The notes: generated by a model not told the origin, from the letters alone. 64,000 nucleotides of DNA from Euglena gracilis (GCA_039621445.1 CP154956.1:78178474-78242473); one strand, 5' to 3'; shown: positions 25,830 through 61,600, numbered from the stretch's first letter. Numbers and translations are program-made.

Positions 25830-28800
25830 GGTGTTCCTGCCGGAAATGGGTTTGAGGCTATTTCATTTGTGCGCACAGCCAGCCAGAGGCCCGAAGCTGC
25901 CTTGATTTGCCCAATTCCCACGGCCCATTCGACTGAAAAGCCGCCTGGACGCGACTGGCATTGGCACGGACACAATGTTCACACGGTGCATGGCACTGTC
26001 ACTGACAGCCCCCCGGCCTTCTCAAATTGTATCGAGGGGTCAGGGGGCACACCTGTATATATTGTACCGCTGCTGGTTGCTGCTATTGCCGTTGTTTTCT
26101 GCCCTCCTTCGCCATTCTGCTGAAGCAAATGTGCCCACGAGGGAACTTGCCAGCCTTCCCCAAGACGTTCAACTCTTTTCCATTTTAAGTGACTCCTAGA
26201 TGAAGGTCCCTGGCTTGGCTTAAACCTCCCATTTATAACAACCCCCCATTTATAACGGTGAATGAAGTTCCTAATATTCTCATATTTTGCATTTTGCATT
26301 TTTTTGCATTTTTTGCATTTTTTCCAAATGCTTTGCTGCGTCCCCCCAATTTTACCCTTCGCGCAGGCTCTTTCCTCACTGATCAGAAAGCACAGGCGTT
26401 CCTAAGATGAGTGGAGGGACAGTTTCCCTCGAGGGCCGGCAAGGCGCATCAAGGCCAGAAAATGCTGTGTCCAAATTGGCGGCAAGCCAGGTCTTTGCCC
26501 AGGCCGACGTTGGGGGTCGTTGTGGAGGTTGCCGGCACGCTGGGGTCCCAAACCGGCCCTTGCCACCCCACTTGCGTGCCACAGCACCAAACACCAAACC
26601 GGAGCCTACAACCCCAAGGGCTGTGTGTGCTCTGTGTTCGTTGTACAGGCCATTGGATGTCGGAGGTTTTGTTTCAAATTGGTGTCGGAGGTCTTTGGTT
26701 CTGTTTTGTTTGGGGGCGGAATTGCACGTCCCCACCCTGGAGAACCCTCGTTGCTTCCCATGGCGTCGACCTCCCTGTTCCCCTGCCATTGACTGGGCGT
26801 TGAGGTGTAGCCTCGCCCTCTCCTTTTTGGCCCGACCCGAAAGCTCAGTGCGAGTGGCATGCGCCCCACAATTTGGGCCCCTTCTGACAGGACACGTACA
26901 GAGGTCATAACAACCAAAATGGATTTCAACCCGAGAATTTCTGTCCATGACACACAACAATGCCTTTCTTCCAGGGAAAGATGGTTGTCGATATGAGGAA
27001 CATGGCGTGAATTTTGTTACAGGTCACTTTGTGGATTCCTTGCCGACAAATCAATTTGGGGAGGGTTGTCCAGCAACTGTGTGATTGTAGGATACCGATT
27101 TCAGACATAAATATTTAGATTCCATGAATTCACCAGACTCTCCCATAAGGCTGTTACAACGTTTCGCGTTGTGCAGACTCAAAAAACATGTGCCACGGTG
27201 GATGCCTGGAAGGAACCAAAGTGTCCGTCATCCCAACAGGGGAAGTGGAAACCGCCACCCCTCCCATCTGATGGGGGTTTTGGTAAGAAATTGTATGGGT
27301 GGCACACATACCCGGTGGCATGGCACTTTGATGAAATGAGTCTTTTTTACAGCACAATCGTTGGCACCCTGATTTGCGCATTGGAATGGGCTCAGCGGTC
27401 TCCCCTTCCCTCCGCAGTCCTCTGATCTTCAGACGCCGCAATTTTGCTTTTGCCACCCCAACCATGCCGGGATCAAGAGCGTTCGACCGAGTACCTTCCG
27501 TGTCAGTAATTATACTTTGCCCCCCGGCTTGCTGGGGCTGTCGCATATCCTTGCAAGTCTGCATTTTATTTTTGTTTCATTGCACACAAGTCAGGAAACA
27601 ATCGCAGATCGACACCAATTTGTCAGTTTTTCACGAAGTATTGGGGTGGGAGAAACATTGCTCAATGGGAGTCTGGAGTTGTTTTTTAAGGCATAAAACT
27701 TCAAACCTTATTTTTTTTAGGCGTCTTTTATTTGCTAAGGAGTCCGTTTCTCGAGGAAAGTCCGGGAATCGAACGGTCCAACATCAAAAAAAAAAGTTAA
27801 ACCCCCATTTTTTTTTCGAGTTTTGGAGGGAAGAGAATGTTCCACCGATGCAAGAAATCATTTTCCCCCCAGGGTTGGCTTGTTTTTGCCCGTATTTTGC
27901 AACTTCATTTTCGGCTTTAATATTCAAAAATTTTGTCAAAACAAATTTGAAGGTTTTTGAGGCATTTTGGCCGAAAATTTTCAGGCGGTTTTTAAAGGTT
28001 TTTGAGGCTTAAAAATCGAGCTCTGGTGAGATTGCTCCAGGAATCTTTGTCCTCAGTTCAACGTGAAGATTTTTCTACGTTGGAATCTGCAGAGGAGGGG
28101 GGGATGCGCTGCGCATTTTTGTGCATTTTTGTCAATTTTTCAAAAATGCGCATTTTTGTGCATTTTTTGCGAATTTTTTGCGCATTTTTTCCATTTTCCC
28201 ACTTTTTTTTACATTTTTTGGAGGCATTTTGTCCATATTGTCCATGTTGTCCACATTGTCCATATGTCAAAAACAAACTTGACATTGGTGTTCTTCAACA
28301 CAGTTCTTCAACACCAACCAAACCACATGCTCACCGAATTTTTTCCACGTTCAACTAACCCATTTCTACAACCAACGAACCCATTTCCGCACTTTTTTTC
28401 CACCCAAGGGACCCGCCTCAAGAAAAAACCCTTGGGTGATGAGGTGTGGGTACTCATCCAATGATGATGAGGACACTAGGGTTTTCAGAGACCCCACATC
28501 GAATCCTTTTCCCCTGGTCACAAGTAAGGGGTAACCATGGCTGACATTGTTGGTTATGGTGAACAGAGAGTGACGCCTTGCTCGTGCATTTTTTTTAACC
28601 AAAAATTCCTTCATTTCAGCTGTTTTTGGTGATTTTGGTTTAATTTTGGGCTTATTGTTGGAAATTTTTCTAAGTCCTTTTTCCCTTAGGAATGTACAAA
28701 CTCAGCGCATTTTTTGCGCATTTTTTGCGCATTTTTGCGCATTTTTTCCGAGGGCCGTCCAGCGCATTACCCCCCCCCCCCGGAATCTGGACAAAATTCT

Positions 28801-31193
28801 TCAGCTCTTGCTATTTCATGGCTGTTTTGTCATTTGTTGTTTATTTGCGGCTTTACCCACCTTGACCAAGCATAACACACCAGATTTTGGCGTCTTTCAT
28901 TCCTGAGCGTCATATGTTCAGCCGGAGGATCATCCAATGCTCAGAATTGGGAAAAAAGCATTCCTGAAAATTTTTATTGTTGGTTGAGTTGAGATTTTGA
29001 GACGTTGTCACTCCCAAATTACACGCATCCAAAAGTGCCAAAAAAGTGTTAAAATAGTAAACAAGGATTCATCACACATGGATTTTTTTGGAAACTGCAG
29101 GTCGTCATAGTAGTTTTGTCACTGGCAGACGTGCAGTGGCGGTGGCACCAATGAAGCACCTGCTCTGCTGCCTCCGCTGCTGCTGCTTCTGCCCCCCACC
29201 CCGCCTCCTTGTGTGTACCATCGTCCTCTTCTGCTGACCCTGGCGTTGCCAGAGCAAGACGACCCTTTCAGAGAAGAGCGCTGGCCACCGCCCAACCCTG
29301 TTGGTATAATGGCTGCGTTGTATTGCCCCAACTGCTGTGTGCCACAAGTTTGACCTGATCAGGGATTTCTTTTCAAAGTTTTGGTGGTCCATGGCGGGGG
29401 TCTCCCCCTCTCTCTGGAGGCCGGGTCGAGTGGGCACCCTGCCAGATAGGGGGGTTCACTATTTTCAAAACACCCAGAAAATTGGACCCAAAATTGATTC
29501 CCAAAGGTGGATCCCCTGCCCCCCCCCCCACCGCCTGGGTTCAAAAGAATGTCAGTTGCTCGCAAGTTGTTAGTTCCTCGTCTTTGTCCCCAGTTACGGG
29601 CGATTGACTCTCTGACACCAGCAAACGCCGGAATCGGTTTGCACTATTTTATTCCCCCTTGGTCTTTCTGCAGTTTCTTGGCATTGTGTGACATTCAAAC
29701 GACTTTTTTTTGGATGCCCTTCATGGAATTGCTCGGGGGGGGGGGTGTATATTCTTGATTCTGGATCCAGTTCAGCACATGAAATTTCAGAGGTTTCACT
29801 TTTCAAAGGTTTTTACGTTGTTTTTGCCACGCACATTTTGAAAAATCGTTTTTGGCAAAAGTTTTTGAGTTGACCATTTGACAATTTTTTTTCGCAACAC
29901 CCCCCCAAAAATTGCCAAAAGTTAGCCAACATGGTCCTTTTGAGCTGTCCGGGGTTGGGGTACGGGAACAGCTGGGTGGACCTGGCCCTTCACCCAATTT
30001 GTCCCCCCTCCGTACTGTTTCCATTACAAAGGGTCACAAAGGGTCCCAGGTAAGGATTTCCACAAATTTGAGGCATGAATGATCACGAACCACCACGAAC
30101 CACCACGAACCACCACGAACAACCACAGATAATTATGAATGAGATTCTCTTCCGTTTATGAGCGTGTCCCTCTCAAAACCACCTTTCGATCGGGGCTAAA
30201 TTTCCCCCAACAAACATGGACCAGAGGTGATAATTGCTCTCCTTGCCCTTTGCTCTCTCTCACCCTCTCTCTTACTCTCTCCTCTTTCTGCCCCGTTGCC
30301 TGTCCATCATCATTATCTGAGTCATCATCCCATCCCCTCGCCGGTTTTATTCCTGACGAACAATCCGTTGAATCGAAGAACAGGTGGCTGGTGTTTGCAA
30401 TCTGGCATACTGCACAATATTGCGCCGTCCTGGAGGTCAGGTTTTTTTTCAGAGTGACTGACTGGGTTTTGGCTCCCGACCAGGGGGGAGGGTGAGGTCA
30501 GCCGAAAGTTGGCGGTGTCGACAGGAACAACCGAAAGTGGCCACCTGGTACCGAAGCTGCCGAGGTTTTGGGGGATCTCGGTCCGCGATCCATTGATTTG
30601 GAGCCCTCTTATCTGGGGTGGACAGAGTGACCCCTCCCCCAGAGAGGGTATGAAGTGTGTGTCTGTTTTTTGAAAAACTGGTTTTTTTGGCAACGGAAAG
30701 GGACCCCCACCCCGAGGTCTGCCCAGCCCAAGCTGCCCCTCCCCAGGCTGGGGGTCCTCCACACCAGTCTATTTGCCGAAGGGTTTGCAGTACCCCCCGG
30801 GGAGGCGGTGACCGGTGCGAAGCGCCGAAAAAATTTTGGACCCCCAACTCTAGCCAAGAAATGACTGTTTTTTGGATTTTTTTTTGCAACAAAATCAGCC
30901 GAAAATGCATTAAAAGCCTAATTTCCACCTCGGTGCACAGCGCCGGAGGATTTTTATTATATCATATTTTTTTTATTTTGGATTTATTTTCCAGTCGGCC
31001 GGGGGTCAGGGGGGGTCTAGCTAATCCATTTTTTCCAGTGTTTAGCAGAATGGCTTGCCACTGGACACCCCCCCGAGGCCCTTAAGCAATGGCCTGCTCC
31101 CCACTCTCCTCCTCCCCACCACCACAGACCCCCGCCGTCCCGACCAGGCCCCCTCCCCTCGGCCCGGGCAGACCGTGTGCGGCGGCAGAGGCG
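25830..31193. other. Mostly non-coding stretch before the RBM26-like gene
   Basis: A tiny terminal exon is possible at 26985-27010 (GKMVVDMRNMA then stop, after TTCCAG). From 27700 to 29100 the sequence is AT-rich with gcgcattttttgcgcatttt runs (28090-28200 and 28700-28750). A five-unit accaccacga repeat lies at 30085-30125. A family-D-like block (gagtgactgactgg) lies near 30450, and element A5 is at 30765. Confidence 0.4.
30757..31104. mobile_element. hAT-like element A5, near-exact 8-bp duplication
   Basis: The element is 30765-31096 (332 bp). Duplications are ctccacac and ctccccac (7 of 8). The ends are degraded relative to A1/A2, but the gtttgcagtacccccc block and the hairpin (30813-30827, one mismatch) remain. 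It ends 97 bp before the RBM26-like start codon. Confidence 0.7.
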
Positions 31194-53372
<22,179 letters not shown>

Positions 53373-54396
53373 CCCCCGGCCCCCACCCTTTTGCCCGTGT
53401 CCGACTCACCCTCCCCACCGCCGGCTGCGGACAGGTCACCCCCCAAATGCCCCGGTACTCACTGCTCTCGGTCTGTTCGGCGCTCGGCACAGCACTGGGC
53501 CTCACATATCCGCATGTCTGTCTCCCCGCGCCATACCGCGTTCCCCAGCACTACATCCAGGTCTGACTGGGCTTCCCTGACCAGCCACTTGCCTTCCTCC
53601 CCTCTGCTTTTTTTTGGCAGCTTTTTTTTTGGAGATTACGGCCAGTTCATCGCAATGAGCCCCAGGCGCAGGTAGGATTTTTTTTGCCATTTTTTGCATT
53701 CTTTCTTCGACATTGCTTTCTTATGATGATGACCTTATGATGCTTTTCCCCAGACCATACAATCATTTAGTCATTGGCTGACCTCCCCCCTCTGGGGGGG
53801 TGGCAAGTGATTTGTTTTTTTTTTGGAGTGGCTGACTGGTTTTTGTCCCTCTCCCAAGGGGGTCAGCAGACAGCAGTGTTTCGAAAGGTTGTGTTTAGAA
53901 AGTGACTCAGTGAAAACAGTATTTAGAAAGGGACTGACTGTTTTTTTTTTGAAAGAAACAAGTGACCCCCCCCCCCCCGGGGTCGGTCAGCCGTGGTACT
54001 GGACCCTGGCAAAGCGCTGTGCCCGCCGGCATCGACATGGCGCTGGACCGCCGGCGGGACTGGGTTTGCGGTGCGATTTGGTCGCCCCGGCCTCTGACCC
54101 AGCACTGGGAGTCCCTCCCTCCCTCACCGCCCCAGCTGGATGCACTGTCACCGTCGCACTAGGGTTGTGGGCAGCTCCGCCACACAGAGAGTTGATCCAC
54201 TGGCTGCATCGATCCATTTGTGCCTGCCGCGGAATAGTGATGGGGATATCCTGTACTATCGTGGCCACCGAATCGAGAGATGCCATTGCCAGATATGTTC
54301 TGCCTGGCGTTGCCTCCTGCCAGCCAAATGCAATCTCAGTTTATTTATTTCATTCATTTTATCTATTTTTTTAAAAAATTCTTTTTTTATTTTGAG

Positions 54397-54815
54397 TTAC
54401 CCCCCCCCCCCTAGTCGTACGACCACCCCTCATCTATGACCACCCCCCGGTCACAGGTTGCAGGTCATGGGGGTGTTTTGACCACCCCCCCCGGTCACAG
54501 GTTGCAGGTTGCGAAAAAATTTAACCCCCCAAAATAAGTCCCCCCCCTGGCCGGTCCGAGCAAAAATCCATGAAATGGACCCCCCCAAAATAAGGTCCCC
54601 CCTGCCGGCGCGAAGCGCCGGATTTTTGAAAAATGGGACATTTTGGGGGGGTAAAAAATGCCATTTTGGGACAGTTTTCACACACACCTACAACCGCCCC
54701 CTCATCTATGACCACCCCCCGGTCACAGGTTGCAGGTTAGGGGGGTGTTATGACCACCCCCCCCGGTCACAGGTTGCAGGAACCCGGTCATACGACTAGG
54801 GGGGGGGGGGGTAAT
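54397..54815. mobile_element. Element K with CTAGTCGTACGAC termini
   Basis: About 419 bp bounded by a C-run plus ctagtcgtacgaccac and the inverted gtcatacgactag plus a G-run. Four copies of ccccggtcacaggttgcagg lie inside, with the hairpin cggcgcgaagcgccg at 54606-54620. A fragment of the same family lies near 36205-36325. Confidence 0.7.
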
Positions 54816-55675
54816 TTCTTTTTTTCTTTTTTTTTTGAGTTTCCTGCAGACCGGCCTCAAAAGCCAGGAATGGCGTCTGCAAATTTCCTCACAAAAGGTT
54901 CAGTTGGGGGCCCAGACCTGAGAAGGCGAGACACCATTGTCTGAGCCCTTGGCCATGCTCAGGGGCGTGGCTGTGCAAACAGATGTACAATGCACTCTGC
55001 TCCAAAAAGTTTTCACCCATGCAGGTTGCAAAAATCTGCACCCAATTTTTTTTTTTGGTGGCACATCAGGAGAACCATTTCTGGTGGTGACCCTGCACGG
55101 CACATCATTGCCAGGAGCCATTGTTTCGTTTTTCAGGCACCAGCCCCATTGGGAAAACGTTCAGATCTGAAAAGGGGCTCAGTGGGTTTTTGAAGAACGT
55201 GAGGCCCACCGGAGTTTTTTTCCCTTAAAGTTAGCAGCTCAACGGTCCGGTTGAATGAGGTCTCCTCAGAGTCAGAGGCAGGCCGTTTTTTTTTTGTTTA
55301 TTTTTGAGGGAAAAAAATTGGGTAAAAATGGACCCCACCCAAAAGTGGGACCCGCTTGAGGAAAAAGCTACAAATTTGGTCGCTGGCCAGCGGTGCTCGT
55401 GTGTTCAGCATGGTCAACGAAGTGTGACACGGTCTGTGGGTGCCTCAGACAGAGGAACGAACTACTGTAACCCCTGCCAGGATCCACTGCAGCTGAACTC
55501 CACACCAAGGCTCATGTCGTACTCTCGTTCTTCGTAACCTTGCAGCAGCCCCCCCCCCCCCAGAATGAAATCTGTGACACCTAAACAGGACAAGAAGAGA
55601 TGTGATGCGCAAATCATCCAGTCGGGAGGCTTGAGCTCGAACGTTCGAGCTGAAGCTTTCTGGAAAATCCCCCCT

Positions 55676-56076
55676 CCCTCCCCCCCCCCCTTGTCTAAGC
55701 ACCACCCTTGTCTAAGCACCCCCCCCGGTTCTTACCCATCTTTTTACAGGTCATCGTCACGGGGAGGTTTATTTTGTGTGCATTTTTAAGGGAAATTTCT
55801 CAAACATTTCGAAATTTCTGCAACTTCTGAGACCTGATTTGGTGAGGTATTGTTGATTTCTGCATCCAAATGTGTGTAAGTTCAACAGTGGACCTCCAAA
55901 ATAAGGTGAATTTTTCTTTTTCGGCGCGAAGCGCCGGATTTTTTTTGCATTCAAAATTTTCCCCCTTGTCTAAGCACCACCCACCCCCCTGGTTCTTACC
56001 CATATTTTGGCAAAATAAGCACCACCCCCCCCCCAGTTCTTACCCATCTTTTCCGGTTCTTAGACAAGGGGGGGGG
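55676..56076. mobile_element. Element I2, near-identical to I1
   Basis: About 400 bp aligning almost base for base with 34456-34854, including gtcatcgtcacggggaggtt and the hairpin (55922-55936). The few differences suggest recent movement. Target duplication not resolved. Confidence 0.8.
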
Positions 56077-56409
56077 AGGTAATGATTATCTAATGATGGT
56101 TTAAAAAGAATCGACCTCGAACTACCTTTCGACTTTCTAGGAGGCCCTGACGTTACGTTTGAGGTCGTTTGAGAAAGCTCGAGAGCTCCCTCCTGTATGC
56201 ATGAATGTATGTATCAGAGGAGCATTTTTGCGTGCAAAAAGGATTTGCACAACGAAAACCCACACTGTACATGCATGCAACACAAGGGATTTTGTTATTT
56301 TGGGCCTGCATAAAAATAGATTTGCACAGCAAAAGGGAGTTGTGCATGCAAGGCACTCGTAACGCAAAGCAGAGAGCCTCCTCAAGCATTTTTTTAAGGT
56401 TGTTCAAGG

Positions 56410-56784
56410 TTCACGGTCAGGCAATTGCTTAAGCACTGACCTACCCCACCCCCCGGGGGGGGGGGTGACTGGTTTTTTCAGAGTGACTGACTGGTTTTTG
56501 GCCCGGACCCCCCCCCCCCCCCCCGGGGGGGGGGTCGGCCAGGAGTGGGCAAAAGTGGCTTGAGTGACCCCGGCGCCGAAGGCGCCGGAAAATTTTTTTG
56601 GGCCTAAAATGGCCTAAAGTGACTGGAAAGTGGCCGTTTTTCTGAGTGGCCGACCCCCCCCGGGGGGGGGGGGGGGAGTGACTGGCTGGTTTTTTGAAAA
56701 TGAGTGACTGACTGGTTTTTAAAAAAGTGGAGTGACCCCCCCTCCCCCCCCCGGGGGGTCGGTAAGCAATTGTATGTTCACGGT
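56410..56784. mobile_element. Element D1 with exact 8-bp duplication
   Basis: The element is 56418-56776 (359 bp), starting CAGGCAATTGCTTAAG and ending GTAAGCAATTGTATG. The duplication is ttcacggt (56410-56417 and 56777-56784). It contains gagtgactgactggttttt repeats and a hairpin variant (cggcgccgaaggcgccgg at 56571-56588). Confidence 0.82.
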
Positions 56785-57681
56785 CGTTCAAGGAGGCTCT
56801 CGCCTCCTCAAATGCTAATGTTGCACTCCTCCAGCTTTCTATTCTTGCTCGTCTTTTGTTTAGGGGTGGGGGGCGGGCTGGTTGGCGGGCGGGCGGGTTG
56901 GATACCTGTTGGACAATGCACGAGATGCGGGATTGGCTGGAGCATCCTGGAACATTTCCAGCCCCTGCCCCCTGGTGAATGGCCGGCTTAGCTCTGGAAA
57001 ATATCAGAGTGTGTATTTCGGGGGGTCTGAAGGACACATGTCCGCTCTGGAGCACCCTGACGGACCCTCCGACCCTAGCCCTGCGGGGGGCTGCGGGGGG
57101 GGGGGGTAAGCGTAGGAGGAGTAGGAGGCATGCATGCATCACAAGACTCACTTCCACCTTCTCTCTTTCCGTTCTCCTTATTTTGGGGCCCGGCAAACAG
57201 TTTCATATGAAACAACATGCGCAACACAAGGGCCAGGCACACACAACCCACATGTTAAACACAATCGCTATGAGCTCTTGTGTTTCGTTCATGCAGCGTA
57301 ACCCCTGTTCACGATCAGCTCATTCCAATGAGTTTGCACATTGCGCAACAAGAGCACCATTCCATTCTTTGCAACGAGTCTCGTGGTGCATGCATGTATG
57401 TACGCAGGGGGAGGCTCAAGAGCCTCCTCCTACCGTAACCCTGCCCCCGTAACCCTGCCCCAGCCCTGCCGAGTAGACCGTGGGCATATAGAAAGGGATC
57501 GCGAACACCAGGTGTTGAACGCCATCCGCCCGTGCGGCCCAGCCAGCACCGAAGGCAACGTGCTGCATTGATGCGTAGGCGCCACACGAGTTTGGGGTTC
57601 CTCGGTGCTTGGGGGGGGGGGGCAAAGGCAAACACACCCACGCATTCCCCGCCCTCTCCCACCCCCTCCCCGTCCCCACAG

Positions 57682-58125
57682 CCGGTGCCCCCTCCGCTGC
57701 GGCCCTCCCCCGTCCCCCGCCCGGCCCACATGCCGCCCACCCAGGGGTTTTTTTTAGTCTTGGACCCCTTCCCCGGGGGGAGGGGGGGAGGGTGGGTGGG
57801 TCCCTTGGATCCCCCGGGGGGGGGAGGGGGGTAGGGGCTGGTGGGTATATCTTTTTCGGCGCCTTCGATTTTGAAAAAGGTGCCATTTTAGCATTTTTGG
57901 CCATTTTCAGGAAAAAGTGGATGGGTCCCCCGGGACCACCCCCCTTCCCCAGGGGGGGGGGGATCCCAGGGGGTGGGTGGGTGGGTGCCGACCCCCCCCC
58001 CCCCCCCCGGTCTTAAAAAAGCCCCTGCGCCCACCCCGACCCACCCGCTGGCCGTGGCGGAGCCCCAGCGGCCCGTCAGTGCGGTGCCCCCAGCGGAGAG
58101 CGCTGCTCAGGAGGCCCGGCCCGCA
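57682..58125 (+). CDS. Pro-rich exon interrupted by an introner-like element
   Basis: Left part 57682-57741 follows CCCCACAG and encodes PVPPPLRPSPVPRPAHMPPT. Right part 58036-58125 encodes PTHPLAVAEPQRPVSAVPPA and on to a strong donor CCGCA|GTAAGG. Removing element 57742-58027 with one 8-bp duplication joins the parts in frame as a 50-codon exon. The gene is unidentified. Its phase does not fit the phosphatase exon at 58518, so it may be a separate upstream gene. Confidence 0.5.
57734..58035. mobile_element. hAT-like element F within an exon, exact 8-bp duplication
   Basis: The element is 57742-58027 (286 bp), starting CAGGGGTTTTTTTTAG and ending CTTAAAAAAGCCCCTG. The duplication is cgcccacc (57734-57741 and 58028-58035). 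A diverged internal hairpin (cggcgccttcg) lies at 57857. Possible GT at 57757 and AG at 58020 lie inside the termini, though that pair alone does not keep the frame. Confidence 0.82.
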
Positions 58126-58297
58126 GTAAGGCCAGCCACCCTCCAGATGATTTTTTGGCCTCAAGGCCCCTGTATTACCAAATAGGCTCGATGGGCCCCC
58201 CCCCCTATGTTGTTGCCAACTTGAATTTGTGTTTTCCGCATTATTCAAGCCCTTGTGCCACTTCCATACTCACCCCACCCACCCACCCACCCATACA

Positions 58298-58376
58298 AGC
58301 ACACACACACACACACACAACACAACACACACACACACACAACACACACACACACACACACAACACACACACCAAG
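58298..58376. repeat. (CA)n microsatellite
   Basis: About 80 bp of CA with single A-skip interruptions, upstream of the phosphatase start. Confidence 0.95.
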
Positions 58377-58517
58377 TTGTCCAATGCAAAATTCAGTTCT
58401 CTGTGTGTTCTGTGGGTAGATGTTTTGTTTAAAGGCGCTTCATATTATCACAGTGGGAGGGAGCATCCAAAGGCGACTGGCTATCCACCAAGGTTCGGCA
58501 GGGTCTGCAATTATGGG

Positions 58518-58626
58518 ATGGCAGGAAACATGGAGCCTCCTGCTTTCGGCGGGTTTGTGGCGGCCGGCTTTGGCTACATCGCGGATCTTGCACCGGCCTT
58601 TGCTGGCATGCCTAAGAACCTGCCAG
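58518..58626 (+). CDS. Phosphatase exon 1
   Basis: ATG at 58518 begins MAGNMEPPAFGGFVAAGFGY and the exon ends at GCCAG|GTACCG in phase 1, matching exon 2. An in-frame extension upstream to an acceptor at TTCGGCAG (58499) is possible. Confidence 0.6.
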
Positions 58627-61600
58627 GTACCGCCAGGCGCCTTCACCGGATTTTCGGAAATGTGTTGAGGACAAAGTGGTTACAATCAACACAAAATGTC
58701 ATTGGCGCATATATTTGAAGAAAAGCTACCTAATGGCATGAAAAAGTCGTCGAATGTGAACAATAAAAGCCATTGTGTTATACACTGTGTTATGGCATGT
58801 CATGGTGTCATCATGTTATAAAAAAAAATGTGATTATGTTCGAGATTGAGTGTGAAAATCAGTTTGACAGTTGAATGTTCACCAAAGTTGAGAAATTTCC
58901 AAGTCAAGAATATTCCACTCTGCCAGTTCACGCAGCTCACGGTCGGTTTTGCCCAACGCTCGGGCTGCATTCGTCCGGGTGGGATCCCCGCCAAGGCCGG
59001 CCCCCCAACCACATCCACCGCGGCGTGTGGGTCGGGGGCCAGCGGGCGCTGCACTCGCGCACCCTCGCCACCCGGGGCATCCGCCACGTCCTCAACACCT
59101 CCATCGAGCTGGCCCGCTCCGTGGACTGGGCCGACCTCCAGCGCCACGTCCAGGCCCGGCCCCGGGGGACTGGACGGCGGGCTTTCCGGGGTGGCATCGT
59201 TTAGAAAGCAGAAGAGTTGAAACGCAAATGTGAAGTTTTTCTGTTGGTTCCATTTTAGGGGTTGTTCCCCGCAGAGGCGAATGTGAGTAACCCCCGTCCA
59301 AATAATTTTGTTTGGCCCTTTGTTTGCCCTAAAGCGTCTAAAGCGTGGCATACCCAATTACGTTGTAGGGGGGAGGTCCGAGAAAATTTTTCTCCTCCCC
59401 CCCCCCGGGCAATTGACGCCCCCAGGCAATTGTCACCCCTGGCTGTGCCGGCCAGTTTGTCACCCTGGGAAATTGTCACCCCCCTCCATGCTGCCCAATT
59501 TGTCACCCCCCACAGAAGATCTCAGAATCTCAGATCACAGAAGACGTCTGTGAACTTTCTTTTCGCCGACACGACTCGATTGGGCGTCTATTTCGCTACA
59601 ACGTGCTAAGAACTATCACACACCAAATGATCTGCACAATATCACAACCATAGCTGCTTTTTTGCATGTTTATTTGTGTTTCAGATGGTGTTATTGGTCA
59701 TTTGGTTTTAATGTGGCCTACATGGGTGGGCAATTGATGCCCCCGGGTAATTGACGCCCCCGGGCAATTGTCACCCCCCTCTGTGCTGGCCAAATTGTCA
59801 CCCCGGGAAATTGTCACCCCCCTCCGTGCTGCCCAATTTGTCACGCGACAATTGCCCGGGGGGGTACCACTCCAGGAACAATGTGAAGAATGACGCCACT
59901 CTTTTAAAAGCATAGGATAAAAGCATCGAAAATCCATAAAATAGCCATTATCCCGTGAACAGCTTTCTGACACTCTATCTGAAGCAGGGCGTTCCTTGAG
60001 AAAAATTTTGACCCACCCCCAAGGGGTCCAGCCGGCCAGCAGCTTTTTTCCATCCAGCCACCTTTTTTCAGCCTCATACCCACCCCCCCCCCTCAACGAG
60101 TATCATTTACTTTCCAGCTGCCCAAAGGGCAGCTCTACGGGACCGGATTTTTTGCTTTCCGGGGTGAAGAAATGGGCCCAAAATGCGCAAAATGGGTTGC
60201 AAAAGGGCTGGCCAGGGCAAATCTGGGGTCAACAAGTCGCTTTTTTTTTTGCATAATTGGCAGCACTTTAAACTGTTTGTTTTTTAAAACTGTTTTTTTT
60301 TGGGCGGGGTGAAAACTTTTCGGCCTGGCGCTTTGCAACCGGCCGAAAATCGGTCACCCGACGCCCCCCCCCCTTCTTGACCGGAGGGGGGGGGTTCCGG
60401 ACCAACCCCCCCCCCCACGAACCCTGGGGGGACCTGCCGGGGGCATCTCGGTGCGCCACGTGCGGTGGGCGGACAGCCACCAGCAGCAGATCTACCCGCT
60501 GAGCCCCGAGGCCAAGGCCGCCCTCGCTTTCGTCGCGCAGTGCGCCGCGAAGGGGGAGCCGGTGCTCGTCAACTGCCAGATGGGCATGTCCCGCTCCGCC
60601 AGCCTGGCCATCGCCTGCCCAGCCCCGACATCACAACGGCAGTGGGCGCCATCACATGCGTCCCTGCCTTGTCTGGGCATCGCACCTTGTTCTTTCACCC
60701 TTCTTTTTTCACCTTCCCAGGGTCCATTTTGATTGAGTTATTTGTTGAACTTTTCGATTTTTAAGAAACCATTGATAGCGATATATTGCCTCTGACAGTG
60801 GACCCCCAATTGAGGTGTGTTTTTACTTTGTGCCAAGAGCCAGACTATTTTCCAGTCGTATTTCTCACCTCATCGAAGCACCACTCCCTTGGTTAAATCC
60901 CGACACATCCAACAAGTTCCAGCAACAGTTTTTGGGCCATCTGGAATTGGTTCCCACAAATCTCCCAACAAATCCCAACAACACCGCAAGTTTTTGCAGC
61001 AACAATTGTTGTTGCCCAATTAGGAATGTCTTTTCAGGAAATGTTATTTTTTTTCTTGCTGGGGGAGGGGGAAATCGACCAGCTTTTGCCCTGGAACCCG
61101 TGGCGCAAAGTCCATTGAATTTCAAAAATCACTCGGAGGCACTTGGAGTTTACCCTTTTTCCTTGGCCCACTTTGCATTGTACAGCTTGCATTCTTTATC
61201 TTTGTTGTTGAATGTCTATGTTAGCCCTCCAATCCAGCTGGCGTCGAGGCATCTCTTGTGTTGTGGCTGCCACCATTTCATTGTTCACGAAGGCATGCCC
61301 CCCAAAGCGACTGATTGAGGGATCCTTCAAGAAATATCCTTCTCAAGTGGTCCAACCATAACTACCCCACCAAGAATTGTGCAGCTGCCTTGTTTCCACA
61401 CACACACACACACACACACAACACACACACACACACACACACACGCACGCACGCACGCACACACACACACACACAAACACACACATCGTTGTATTTCAGT
61501 GTCCATCAAGCTTGTTTTTTTTTTGGGAACGTTGCACCGTCGGGATGGCATTCTGACCCCCTCCGACCCTTGACAGGGTCCGGTTTTCGGGCAGTTTTGG

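Larger units (their letters stand above)
53373..57681. other. Repeat-rich stretch, few candidate exons
   Basis: Holds elements K (54397-54815), I2 (55676-56076) and D1 (56418-56776). Weak open frames that might be exons: 54010-54135 (GIDMALDRRRDWVCGAIW) and 56895-57090 (YLLDNARDAGLAGASWN). Neither is supported by splice phase or a family match. Confidence 0.4.
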
